Assembly (NCBI GenBank): GCA_029747015.1
Contig: JAKOGI010002197.1
Location: 21,001 to 85,000 of the forward strand
From: Carnegiea gigantea
Lineage: Eukaryota > Streptophyta > Magnoliopsida > Caryophyllales > Cactaceae
Length of the DNA: 64,000 nucleotides
Direction of reading: 5' to 3'
The position numbers and the translations under genes are program-made. The notes under the pieces are model-generated. The model did no database searches. It had not been told where the DNA came from and saw only the letters and a list, made by a program, of their open reading frames with translations. Below, piece by piece: positions 48,156-59,852 of this stretch; positions within the stretch are counted from its first letter, which is position 1; each line of letters starts with the position of its first letter.

Positions 48156-49331
48156 GTGTTCAAACGCTTCGTAGCAGAAGCAGAGACTAAGTTGGATCGG
48201 AGAGTTAAAGCTCTTCGGACCGACCGTGGTCGCGAATACCTCTCTGATATGTTCAAAGAGTTTTGTGAGGAAAAGGGTATAGTTAGACATCTTGCGATTC
48301 CATACACACCGCAACAAAATGGTGTTGCTGAACGTAGGAATCGCACCTTACTTGACATGGTCAGGTCAATGATGGCTCAAGCTAATCTCCCGATTAGCTT
48401 CTGGGGTGATGCGTTGCTTTCAGCTACTTACATTTTAAACCGAGTACCCAGTACGAGTATTTCCACTACTCCGTATGAGTTATGGAATGACAGGAAACCT
48501 CTTCTGGACCACTTACGGCCATGGGGGTCGGCAGGCTATGTGCATAACCTAACCCATAGATATAGCAAACTTGGCCCTAGAGCCACCAAGATGGTCTTTA
48601 TTAGATACCCTGAACATTCAAAAGGTTTTGTGATGTACGGAGAACATCCTACTGGCGGCATGAGGGAAATTGATTCCCACAATGTCGACTTTCTTGAGGA
48701 TGAGTTCCTAACTATTGGTGAAGTCAAACAGGACTTACAATTGTATGAGTTACGACCACACCTATCTCTCGGTGAGGGGGAGGATATGTATACTACGCGT
48801 ATCACCAAGGATGAGGTTTCAATTCCTGATGTAGGAGACAGTGGGAGTATACCGCCCATTATTCCTACTGAGGGAAGCTTGTCTGCTCAGGGTACCCAAC
48901 CCCAGCACGAAGGAAACCCTCAATCTCCGGTTAGCGGAAATGAGGATAGTCCTCGTACTGACCAGCCCACAACCCAAGGGGTAAGTGGGAGTGACATCTC
49001 TCCTTCTCGAGATTCTGTATCTCGAATGGCTTCTCCTCAAGGTTTGGTACCTCGAAGGAAAAGGGGGAGAGAAGAGTTGGAACCTGTGCAAACAACGCAA
49101 CCTGGTCCTAGTGTCACCCGAAGGAGTGAGCGTGGAAGAGTTCCTCGCCGATTTTTCCAAATCGAAGAAAACATCTTCTTCTGCATGCCTTTGGAAATAG
49201 AAGAACCAACCTCTTACGTAGAGGCTGTTAACTCACCAAATAAGGAAGAATGGATGGACGCCATGAGGGATGAGTTGGACTCAATGGCTAGGAATGAGGT
49301 TTGGGATTTAGTCAGCCTTCCTCCTAGATGA
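48156..49331 (+). pseudogene. Copia integrase, remainder
   Basis: It continues the integrase after the frameshift: LRTDRGREYLSD holds the second aspartate and PQQNGVAERRNRT the glutamate, then PISFWGDALLSATYILN and the GKPLL-type linker region (RKPLLDHLRPWG). A low-complexity Ser/Pro/Gln stretch with an Arg-rich segment follows and leads to the start of the RT region (PNKEEWMDAMRDELDSM). It ends at a TGA (49329-49331); the same frame continues beyond it into RT. Confidence 0.9.
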
Positions 49332-49409
49332 AAGGCCATTGGAAACAAGTGGGTTTTCAAGGTAAAACGTCGAGCGGATGGGTCGGTTGATAAGTTCAAA
49401 GCCCGTTTA

Positions 49410-50768
49410 GTGGCGAAAGATTACACCCAAGTTGAGGGTGTGGACTATGAGGAAACCTTTTCTCCTGTGGTGAGATTAGCCTCAGTTCGCCTACTTCTAG
49501 CGCTAGTTGCCCATCTGGACTTAGAGTTGTGCCAGATGGATGTGAAGACTGCCTTCCTAAATGGAACCCTTGAGGAAGAAATATATATGGTACAACCTTT
49601 TGGTTTCGTGTCAAAAGGTCAAGAGGACAAAGTTTGTCGTCTTAGAAAGTCCATATATGGCCTCAAACAGTCTTCACGAGCGTGGTACTTCAGATTTCAT
49701 GAAGCTATTACTGCGTTTGGCTTATCCATGGTCTCAGAGGACCACTGCGTGTATGTTAAAAAGACAGAAGTAGGAATTATGTTTCTTACTTTGTATGTCG
49801 ATGACATATTATTAGCTGGAAGTAATCTGGAGATGATCAATGCCACCAAGCGGTGGCTGTCCTCTGTCTTCGAGATGAAGGACATGGGTGAAGCTAGGTT
49901 CGTCCTGGGAGTAGAAACAATCAGAGACCGCTCGAGGAAACTTCTCGGTCTATGCCAGAAAGCATATATCGAGAAAGTCTTAGGGCGTTTTCGGATGCAC
50001 TACTCTAAACCCGTTGACACTTTAGTAGATAAGGGCTTGACCCTAAGTCTTGAGCAATGTCCGAAAACAGATGACGAAAAGCAGAAAATGAGTAGTGTCC
50101 CATATGCTAGTGCAGTTGGAAGCTTAATGTATGCCATGTTATGTACACGGCCTGACATTTACTTCGCGGTAAGTTTGGTAAGTCGTTACCAAAGTAACCC
50201 AGGGATCGCTCATTGGCAAGCCGTCAAGAGGATAATGCGTTATCTTCGTGGAACTACTGACTTGGTACTTTGCTACCAAGGAGGAGACCTAAGGTTAAGG
50301 GGGTATACTGATGCTGACTGGGGTGGTGACTTAGATGAGTCTAAGTCCACCTCTGGATATGTCTTCACCCTGGGTGGGGGAGCCATATCCTGGTGCAGCA
50401 AGAAGCAAGATTGCATAGCTCTATCGACTATGGAAGCAGAGTATGTCGCTTGTTGCCTAGCCACGCAAGAGGCAGTTTGGCTAAGGAGTTTTCTTCAGGA
50501 TCTCGGTCTAACTCCACGAGTTAATGATCCTGTCGAAATTTGGTGCGACAATACTGCTGCCATTCAATATGCGAAGGATCCTAAATTTCATAGGAAGGCC
50601 AAGCATATTAAGAGGCGTTACCATTTCGTAAGGGATGCCATTAAGTCGAAAGAAGTTATGGTTAAATATTTATCTACTGTCAAAATGATAGCAGATCCAT
50701 TAACTAAACCTACTCCAAGAGATGTGTTCAAAACTCATATGTTGAGTCTTGGTCTTCGTAGAGTTTAG
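49410..50768 (+). pseudogene. Copia reverse transcriptase and RNase H
   Basis: The piece is 452 codons in the same frame as the preceding integrase piece, from which it is separated by a single TGA and about 26 further coding triplets (KAIGNKWVFKVKR). RT landmarks are DYEETFSPVVRLASVR, QMDVKTAFLNGTLEEEIYM, IYGLKQSSRAWY and YVDDILLAGSN. RNase H landmarks are YTDADWGGDLDESKSTSGY, STMEAEYVACC and WCDNTAAIQYA, ending with RRYHFVRDAI and IADPLTKP. Catalytic residues appear intact in this piece. The fragment at 30735-31553 is its close relative. Confidence 0.92.
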
Positions 50769-51737
50769 TTAGTTAGCATATCCTAGTTTTGGTTTTGGAC
50801 AAGTGTGTAGTGAACTTTTTGGTTGTATGATTAGGCATATCTAAAATGTCACTAGGCTTTCCGATTATCTTGTCACACGGATAATCGATCCTGACGCTTA
50901 AGTAGCGGGTAGGATAAGACTTGATGATATTGGCACTAGGTGTGCAATATTGATAATCACCGTACCTTTGGGTAAGTACGAGTGATGTGGAGAAATAGTC
51001 GCCTTAGTAAGTCTAAGATGAGATTCTGAGTGAATCGGATATAACACAACCTTATATCAAAGCCTAAAAGCCGAATTTAGAGTTACTAAGTTACGTTTAG
51101 TACGTCAACTGAATAACTCGGGTCAGTGCTGAGGAAGTACTGGACTTGTAATTCGCATGGTATAGGTAGTGACTGACTCACCTCAGTGGGAGTTATACCA
51201 TGACACACATTTCATACTGTGTGTGCTTAAGTCGACCTAACAGGAGTGACAATTGATTCCCTTCCTTGTCACTGTGTGATCCCTGAAATTTCGGTGTTTC
51301 AAATAACAATCCCCTTGAACTTGGCACTATGACATAAATTCCCAACGAGATGTTGCTACCTTAATGCGTATTCCAAGAGCTATGGATCTATACAGCTCAG
51401 CGGAACGTCTTAGGAAAGCAATCTCATTGAGAAGTGATGTCGTGAGTTGCTAAGGAAAACCATTTTGTATTCACCATATCAGCCCGGGCGATTGTATTTC
51501 GAAAGACAATCACATGATATATCAATAGGCATAAAGGGACAGTGTATGCCTTTGGTGATGTCTTGAATGGTTTAGGGAATTGTCTCTCTTGAAAGTGTTT
51601 TGTTAGACTGTCAGTATCTTAACATAACACTACTTGTTATCTTTGGTCGCACGTCACATTCCTGGTATGACACGTACGTCTTAAGAGGAGACAATGTTGT
51701 GTGAACATTGTTACGGCCTAAGTGGCCGAGTGGGAGA
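50769..51737 (+). other. 3' non-coding part of the plus-strand copia element, with purine tract
   Basis: About 970 bp between the polyprotein stop and the 3' LTR, with no open frame of note. It ends GGCCGAGTGGGAGA directly before the LTR, the purine tract. Short inverted words (GATTATCTTGTCACACGGATAATC, in part, near 50863) could fold, but this was not tested. Confidence 0.7.
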
Positions 51738-52089
51738 TGTTGCTTGGTCAAATGTAACAGCCACTAGGCCCAAATAAATAGGGGGAGGTGGAGATAATAG
51801 GGGGGTTATAATTAGCAAACGGTTATGGTTAAGTACCATATAAATACCCCCCAATATCCCAAGCTACAAATGGAATTCTTTTCTTTTTGAGAATAAGAAC
51901 ATTTTCCTCCCTCTTCTCTCTCTTAACGTGAGTATCTAAGTGATACGTATTTCGGGTTTATGACGTGGAATTCAACCGGGACTCTATTAGCCTCCGGGAT
52001 ATTCATTCGTGGAGCAAAAGACTACAAAGGTTCTGTACGCTTCCGCACATATTTTAGGTATGTCTTAAAAAACTCTATTTTGTTTAACA
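51738..52089 (+). repeat. Copia (plus strand) 3' LTR
   Basis: 352 bp, TGTTGCTTGG to GTTTAACA. It differs from the 5' LTR at about ten positions, mostly transitions. A short frame at 51960-52142 runs across its end and is not a gene. Confidence 0.93.
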
Positions 52090-53286
52090 GAAGAGAAAAT
52101 CAGAAAAGTCACCATTGTCATGAGGAAGCGTTAAATCCTTAGAATGATGAATTGATAAATAAAAGGGAGTGGCTATCTTCTGCTTTCGTTCATTCATCAT
52201 ACTTGACTTTATTATTGTTTGATGTAGTGGAGGGATAAACTAGTGAGAATTTTATACTGAAGGGAATTCAAAATATATCTTTTTCTAATGTCGATTCACT
52301 TGCTCCTCACATCATTAGTTTCTGCCGCGATTATCTATGTCAATATGAAATCAACCTTTCCTCTCGTTTGACGGCATATAACATCGCCATCGAACTCATC
52401 GATTGAACAACTAATCTCATTCTTTTCATCTTTATTAGCGCAATTTTTCTAAAATGAAGATGAAATTTTTCTCTCATCTACAGCTGTTATTAGATATTAG
52501 AATCTAAATTTGACTTTGTGCATGCAGTCCAACATATGTGAACATCTCCTCCATTTGATTCAACTATCTTATCTCTGGCTCTGTAAGCAAAGCCACAGTC
52601 CTTAGAAATAGGGAGTTGGACCCTTCTCGAGTTAGCAAGTGACCATAGGTTAGTCAATAGAGAGTGATGGATTGAGGAAGAGGAACAAGGAATGGGCATG
52701 GAGTCAACCATGAAAATTGGGCATTTTAGGAGAGAGAATCATTTTCATTGGAAAATAGTTTTTCATTGTGCCAAACAACGAAAATTTGGAAAACTATTTT
52801 TGGAAAAAATATTTTCCCTTTAACCGAACACTACCTTGACGATGTACATGCATGAATGGATTAAAATTGGAAAATATCAAATGCAAATGGAACAGAACAA
52901 AGGGTGTATTCATTATTTTTTAGGAGGAGAAATGGTTAAAATGATCTTATGTATCTCAGAACAAAGGGTATTTTTTAGGAGGAGAAATGGTTAAAACAAT
53001 CTTATGTATCTTCTCATTAAGAAACATTCTTGGTTTTTTCCCAATGTTTATTAGCTAATTAATTATCAAATTGTATGACGAGAGCACGACAAATGGAGAG
53101 CACAGAAAGAAAAAAAGGCAAAACAATATCTCCAACTGGTAAGGTACCACAAGACAAGCAAATGGATAACAACATTACAACACTACCTAATGCTATGTTA
53201 CTTTTCTATCTTTAATTTTAGTTTTATTTTTATTTACACTTGAAAAAGAACAGTTTTCCCATGATAAAAGTAACAAGTGATGATTG
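52090..53286. other. Intergenic sequence without recognised features
   Basis: No gene or element identified. A short direct repeat is present near 52905-53005 (GGGTATTTTTTAGGAGGAGAAATGG, in part: GGAGGAGAAATGGTTAAAA twice, about 65 bp apart). Confidence 0.5.
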
Positions 53287-53298
53287 ATAAGGGTATCA

Positions 53299-53486
53299 AA
53301 AAAGGGCAGTCCAGTGCACAAAGATCCCGCGTTCACTCAGGGCCCGGGGAAGGGCCCCATGCACTCCAAGGGGTGTATTGTAGACAGCCTAATTTGATTT
53401 TATCAGTGACTGATTCTAAGGCTCAAATCCATAACCTTTTGATCACATGGAGACAATTTTACTACTGCTCAAAGGCTCTTCTTCTA
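53299..53486 (-). mobile_element. Au-type SINE, 188 bp
   Basis: Read on the minus strand it begins GAAGAGCCTTTGAGCAGTAG and contains CCATGTGATCAAAAGGTTATGG followed by GATTTGAGCC, a decayed B box of the RNA polymerase III promoter. It continues through the Au-family body (GGGGCCCTTCCCCGGGCCC, GTGCACTGGACTGCCC) to a terminal T-run, the known 3' end style of Au SINEs. It is flanked by a 12-bp direct repeat, ATAAGGGTATCA at 53287-53298 and ATAAAGGTATCA at 53487-53498, one mismatch, as expected of target-primed insertion. Confidence 0.88.
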
Positions 53487-53498
53487 ATAAAGGTATCA

Positions 53499-54396
53499 TT
53501 TAATTACAAAAACAAATTGATGAGAGTACAACCACCAAAATATAAACGACAGAAACTTGCTTTTGGACGAGAGTTTTTTAGAATGAAACCATCTTTTGGT
53601 GCTCGTGCGATGTACGAAATTTTTTTAATAACATTTAATTTTAACTATTTTTAGAAGCCAACTATAACAATTAGCAATGTAAATTTTAGTTGATTATATT
53701 AGAAATCAACCTGAATAACTTAATGGTAAACATTTAAAACAATAGTACTGTCGTATTTGCATTATATTTCTTTGGGCGTGAATAATTTCTCCATTCTATT
53801 CTAAATAATATGGTTGCAAAAGAATACGAGAAGTAGAAGGCATATAGCTTGTTAATAATCTTATTATTTTATGACCATTAGTATTAGTTTTGATGAAGGA
53901 AAACTAAAACTTGATCTAGCATAAGATTAGAACTTATCAAGCACTAGTTAGCTAATAGAATTAGATGGAGTTTTAAACTTGTCGTTATAGCTGCAGCTGG
54001 TCCTCACGTAACACATAAGATAGTCATGCAATATTTAAACATTGATATCATAATTTGAATAAAAATTATTTTTATGTATCACTGATTGATAATGATAATT
54101 CTATTTCTTTTTATCGATATTATTGAAGAAGGCTTTTTATTGAAATCTTAATTACTAATTGGAATCCCTTTAGAATGTTTATTATATTTTTTTATGTTAT
54201 TAATGTTTTACAATAGTCTAAGACAAGGACAATAAAAATATGCGTTTATCATGCATTAACTATGACAATCTAAACTTGACCTAATTTTCTCTTAAAGTGT
54301 AACAATCATGATTCTAATAAATTATTTAGGTTCAGGGATAGATTAGGACTGACAAAACCCTCGAAAATGTTGTTATTCAGAGATGAGTTTCTCTTA
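53499..54396. other. AT-rich intergenic sequence without recognised features
   Basis: No coding signal or repeat boundary is seen between the SINE and the microsatellite island. Confidence 0.5.
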
Positions 54397-55876
<1,480 letters not shown>

Positions 55877-56077
55877 ATTGTAACACCCTGAATTTCTAAT
55901 TTCTGCTTTATTATTAATATTAACCTATGTGGCAGTGGAAAAACCTAAGTGGAGTGTTACTACCGTATTTCCTTCTTAGAAATGCCAAGTTGAGTATCAA
56001 TTAAGACTCTAATGCAACTACATTCTCAAATCATAACATCAATCTGAGTCTTGCAACAATATAACAAAGTTCAAACT
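55877..56077 (+). repeat. Possible truncated LTR or repeat fragment beginning TGTAACACCCTGAATTTC
   Basis: The word TGTAACACCCTGAATTT at 55882 resembles the start of many plant LTRs (TGTAACACCC). About 195 bp follow before the CACTA element begins, and no partner LTR is visible. The identification is weak. Confidence 0.3.
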
Positions 56078-56104
56078 CACTAAAAAAAAAGACCAAATAA
56101 AGAC

Positions 56105-56405
56105 GGAGTCAGCGATGGAATAAGGTTCATCAGCGACAGAATTTTTATGTCAGCGACGGAATTGGCGACAGAAGACGGCTGTCGGATTTTTGCTCGTCGC
56201 TGAGTACCTGGCGACGGAATTTCAAAATTCCGTCGTCATTGGTGACAGATTCAATGATAAAAATTGCGACATACTTTTTTTTGGCAGGAAAAATTGGCGG
56301 GGCAGGGTGGCGACGGAATGCAAAATCTGTCGCCATCAACGACGGAAATAGAGACGGAAATTCCATCGCTAATAGCGACGGATTATACTTTCCGTCGCCA
56401 CCTTT
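56105..56405. repeat. CACTA subterminal repeats (left end)
   Basis: At least ten copies of GCGACGGAA-like motifs or their complement occur, several as inverted pairs, for example GCGACGGATTATACTTTCCGTCGC (in part) near 56378-56400. In En/Spm elements such arrays bind TnpA; that role is inferred here. Confidence 0.75.
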
Positions 56406-57344
56406 TGCCCAAAAAAAATAAAATTTTTTCTTTCCGTGGCCATTCCGTCACTAGGTTCCTAATTTTTTAAAAATAAAAACGCTTGTTTTTGATCTTATCC
56501 CTTAGTACATATATTTCAATCTCTGCAAGAAATTTACAAGATGTTTGCACTTAATTAACATCCAATAGCTTCGAATATGATTTCAGTCGAAGCGTTCTCA
56601 ACAATTCAAGCCACACAAAGATGGAATAACACATCCAGTGCAACACTCCAATCAAGGGTTTTCAATTCACAAACCACAAGTTCCAAACAAAGTCTCTACA
56701 TATCAGAAATCACAAATCCACACAAACTAAAAGTTGCTAGTAATTGAAAGTGAAGTTATATGTTTGCAGAAGAGGGAGAAACAAGCGCCAAATGGGAGGA
56801 AAATGAAATAAGCCCCAAGGGAAGGGGAGTGAAATAAGCACCAAGGGGAGGAGGAAGCAAGCAGCAAGAGATGTACTCCATAAAGAACCAAGCAGGAGAG
56901 CCACCAGTTGGAGAAAAGCTGCAACCAACTCAATCACCAAGGTGAGGATCATTCTCTTCCTCTTCCTCTTCCTCACCCTCTTCTACATTATGTTGCGAGT
57001 GATGAGTAAATGATGGCTGAGATCACGAACCAGAAGCTTGTTGCATTTGAAAGAAAGCTTTGAGATGCTAATTGATGCTCATTATTTGTTAACTCAGTTG
57101 TCGGTTGCTTTGGGTGAGCAAATTGTTGGATTCCTCCAGTTGCTTATATTTCTTCATAAGCAACCGGTAGCTTTCAGCTTGTGAAATTAGCTCAACCCCA
57201 AGTTGGTTACTATACCCCTTAAGTCATTGAACTCTTATTGTAATGGCATATAACTGGTGCCTCCTAACATGTATTTAAGTGAAGTACGCATTAGTATTGC
57301 AGTTAAGTAAATTCATTGTATAACCATGTTCATTGAAACTTTAA

Positions 57345-58859
57345 TATGAAAACTGTACCGGCTCTTTGAGTGGGACTGAAGTAACCGGATTTCCTAATGT
57401 TGACAGCTTCGTCACTAATACCATAAATATGACCCTTCTTGTTCTTGAACGTCTTCACCCACACCTCATTTGGGTTTGAAAGTGGCTGGTTTGGATCTTG
57501 AGAAGTGTCATCCCCAATCCCTTGAGAGTTGATAATATTTTGAAAATCACGTTCAAAGGATTCCTACAATACTGCAACATGCACATAAAATCATGTATAT
57601 TACAATTAATGAAAGCAAAGTATACAAATTTATGTTGAACTGCCAATAAAGATTGAGAATAGCTAATTGCTTACATATGTTTGTTGCAATTTCTTGTCAA
57701 CTCAAGGGGCATCTTTTTTGCCATGGAGTTTGTGAGTGCAGCTGAATAATTCAACAATGGTGGGCTCCGTCCAAAGTTGTTCCCTCTATGTACATGCCAG
57801 AAAGAATGATGTCAAGCACAAGATAAAATACATTATTAAACTTAAGAAATACATAGCAAATTCATTTACCAGACGCCGCCTATGCTCATCTATAGGGATC
57901 GAGCCACAGGTGTGAAGAGATGGGCCACCACTTTCTATAGTTTCCAGTCGGCTCTTCTGGGTTGTTTCACATAATTTTTTGTAATGTTTATTCGTCCTGT
58001 GCTGTTGGAGTCCCTCCCATTGAGCATCATGCTTCCTTACTTTACCAAAGAAGTCTCTCAAGCGTACATTGCCTCGTTTTTCAAAATTCCTTTTTATATG
58101 GTCCTCATGGACCGGATCCCAAGTAAACCACTTCTGCAATTACAAAAACAACAAACACATCAAATAATACAATAATAATTTATCATGTTCACAGAAACTG
58201 TTAATACGTAGTCACTGTAGTTACCTTGAAGTCTCCAAACCACAAATCTCGTGTTGGTTTGGGCACTTTACTCTAACTAGGCCTAGCTCTATCATATTTG
58301 CTTTGAAATATAAGCGAAATTCTACTAATAGCACCATTATTAGGGAGAAATCTAATTGAACATAACGCATCAAATTGATCACTTGTGATGCAAAATTCAT
58401 GTAATAATTCATAAGATATAACAATTGAGGACTTACCCGTTACCATTTTGCTCAATCCAAGTCTCAGCTTGAGTGCTCCCATGACTAGATTATGCTTCAC
58501 TTTCACCAGTTACAATGTTGTCTTGGGACTGGTTTGTGTTAGGGTCAATGGGTTGGGGAGTAGGCTGCACAATGTTCACAAAATAGGGGTTTGGAGGAAT
58601 GTTATAGGCAAATTGGCTGTATATGGTGCTTTAATTGGGAATGTATGAGGTTTGATGATGGAAAGCGCCAAATGGGGGAGGCATGGTCCTGAATATCTGG
58701 TATGTAAGCAGCCATTGTAGCTCCTGGCTAAACTGATATATGAGGTACTTGGGGGGAAGATGGATTAACATCCATTACGGTCGGATCTACAACAGAGCTT
58801 GTACACCCTCGTCCTCTACCTCGAGGGGAGGACTTAGCTCGATGAGAACTGGAATCCAT
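57345..58859 (-). pseudogene. TnpA-like gene (plant transposase Ptta/En/Spm family), multi-exon, broken
   Basis: Read on the minus strand: a first part from ATG 58859 (MDSSSHRAKSSPRGRGRG, a Ser/Arg/Gly-rich start); a Gln/Pro/Asn-rich part around 58600-58500 (NPYFVNIVQPTPQPIDPN); a part near 58420-58225 ending DLWFGDFK before a GTAACT donor; the conserved core 58139-57786 (WFTWDPVHEDHIKRNFEKRG, LRDFFGKVRK, SIPIDEHRRRL); a part at 57760-57680 with ELFSCTHKLHGKKDAP; and a last part 57566-57345 with NPNEVWVKTFKNKKGHIYG. These match the order of the Transposase_24 family. A TGA in the ELFSCTH part and a stop in the first part break it. In En/Spm, TnpA binds the subterminal repeats. Confidence 0.75.
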
Positions 58860-59048
58860 ACCGGAAATAGGTAACAACAAATGCAAGTATAAATATATAA
58901 TGATTGCACATATAAACCGTTTACTCATACATTATAATAGGTACGTAGGTGATACATATTTTGCAAAACTCATTCATACAATATAAGTAAAGTCACAACC
59001 AATTGTTTGACATGCAAAGTACTCAAATACATAAGAATTTATACGCAC

Positions 59049-59852
59049 TCAATCATCTGTATCATCATCATCATCAATGTCATCGGCATCGTCATCGTCA
59101 TCATCATCGTACAAATGCAAATTTTCTTCTGCTTCATCTGTTTCATTACTGTCATCCCACTTCCCGTCTTCATCACCCTCATCATTCTCTACCTTATCTA
59201 TCTCGTCATTACCCTGAATGAATGAAAATTCCATTTCATCATTAACCTCTTCCGGTGGTGCACTTTCATCCACTAATGATGCAGGGATGGTGTCATTCAC
59301 AGGTTCGATGATAGTCGTCATGTCCGTTTGTTGGTACACAGTAGATAGAGTATATTGCTTATCCAGTCTCGCCCTTGGTTTGGTTGGTATGGCAACAAGC
59401 CAATTGGCCCTATCCCTTGAGTGATCTGCAAGTGGCATGAAGTATACTTGTGATGCGGTGTTTGGGAAGATAAATGGGCCGTACTTTCGATACTTCCTTG
59501 TACGGTGGACCTTAATAAGTGTGCTTAGTTTATGAGATCGTGTCCCACGATTCAATGTGGGATCGAACCACTCACAACTGAATAGCACACATCGTTTAAG
59601 TGGTTCGCCTACGTAAATTTGGACATTATCCTTCAATATACCATAATAATCATTTTCAATATCGCCTTCCCTAGTGCCAAAAACACCAACACCACAATTA
59701 TATGTTCTCTTCCCGATGCTGCGAGCTTCTGTGTAAAATTTGAATCCATTTACTCTATATGCCGTCCACGTCGACACATATCGATTTGTCTTCGTAGCCA
59801 ATTGTGTCAAGTAACAATATTTGTCGGTTTCGAATAGTTGAATATAATGCAC
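59049..59852 (-). other. Open DUF4216-containing segment with an acidic tail
   Basis: This is the C-terminal part of the TNP2-type gene and its longest uninterrupted stretch, 267 codons. Landmarks are FKFYTEARSIGKRTYNCGVG, YGILKDNVQIYVG and VLFSCEWFDP, then TLIKVHRTRKY and WLVAIPTKPR, typical of DUF4216. The last 60 residues are almost entirely Asp/Glu, encoded by an imperfect (GAT)n run at 59111-59051, which looks like a microsatellite expansion within the coding end. Confidence 0.8.

Larger units (their letters stand above)
44429..52089 (+). mobile_element. Ty1/copia retrotransposon, 7.7 kb (TNT1-94-like)
   Basis: LTRs of 351 bp (44429-44779) and 352 bp (51738-52089), both TGTTGCTTGG to GTTTAACA, bound the element. 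An initiator tRNA-Met site follows the 5' LTR, and a purine tract (GAGTGGGAGA) precedes the 3' LTR. The flanks AAAGA and GAAGA could be a 5-bp target duplication with one change. Gene order gag, protease, integrase, RT, RNase H is that of copia. The LTRs differ at about ten positions. A long leader (1.66 kb) and a long 3' non-coding part (0.97 kb) are unusual. One frameshift and one stop interrupt the polyprotein. Confidence 0.93.

Noticed and set aside
53277..53654. 125-codon plus-strand frame
   Set aside because: It runs antisense through the SINE and into flanking AT-rich sequence; there is no domain or codon signal.
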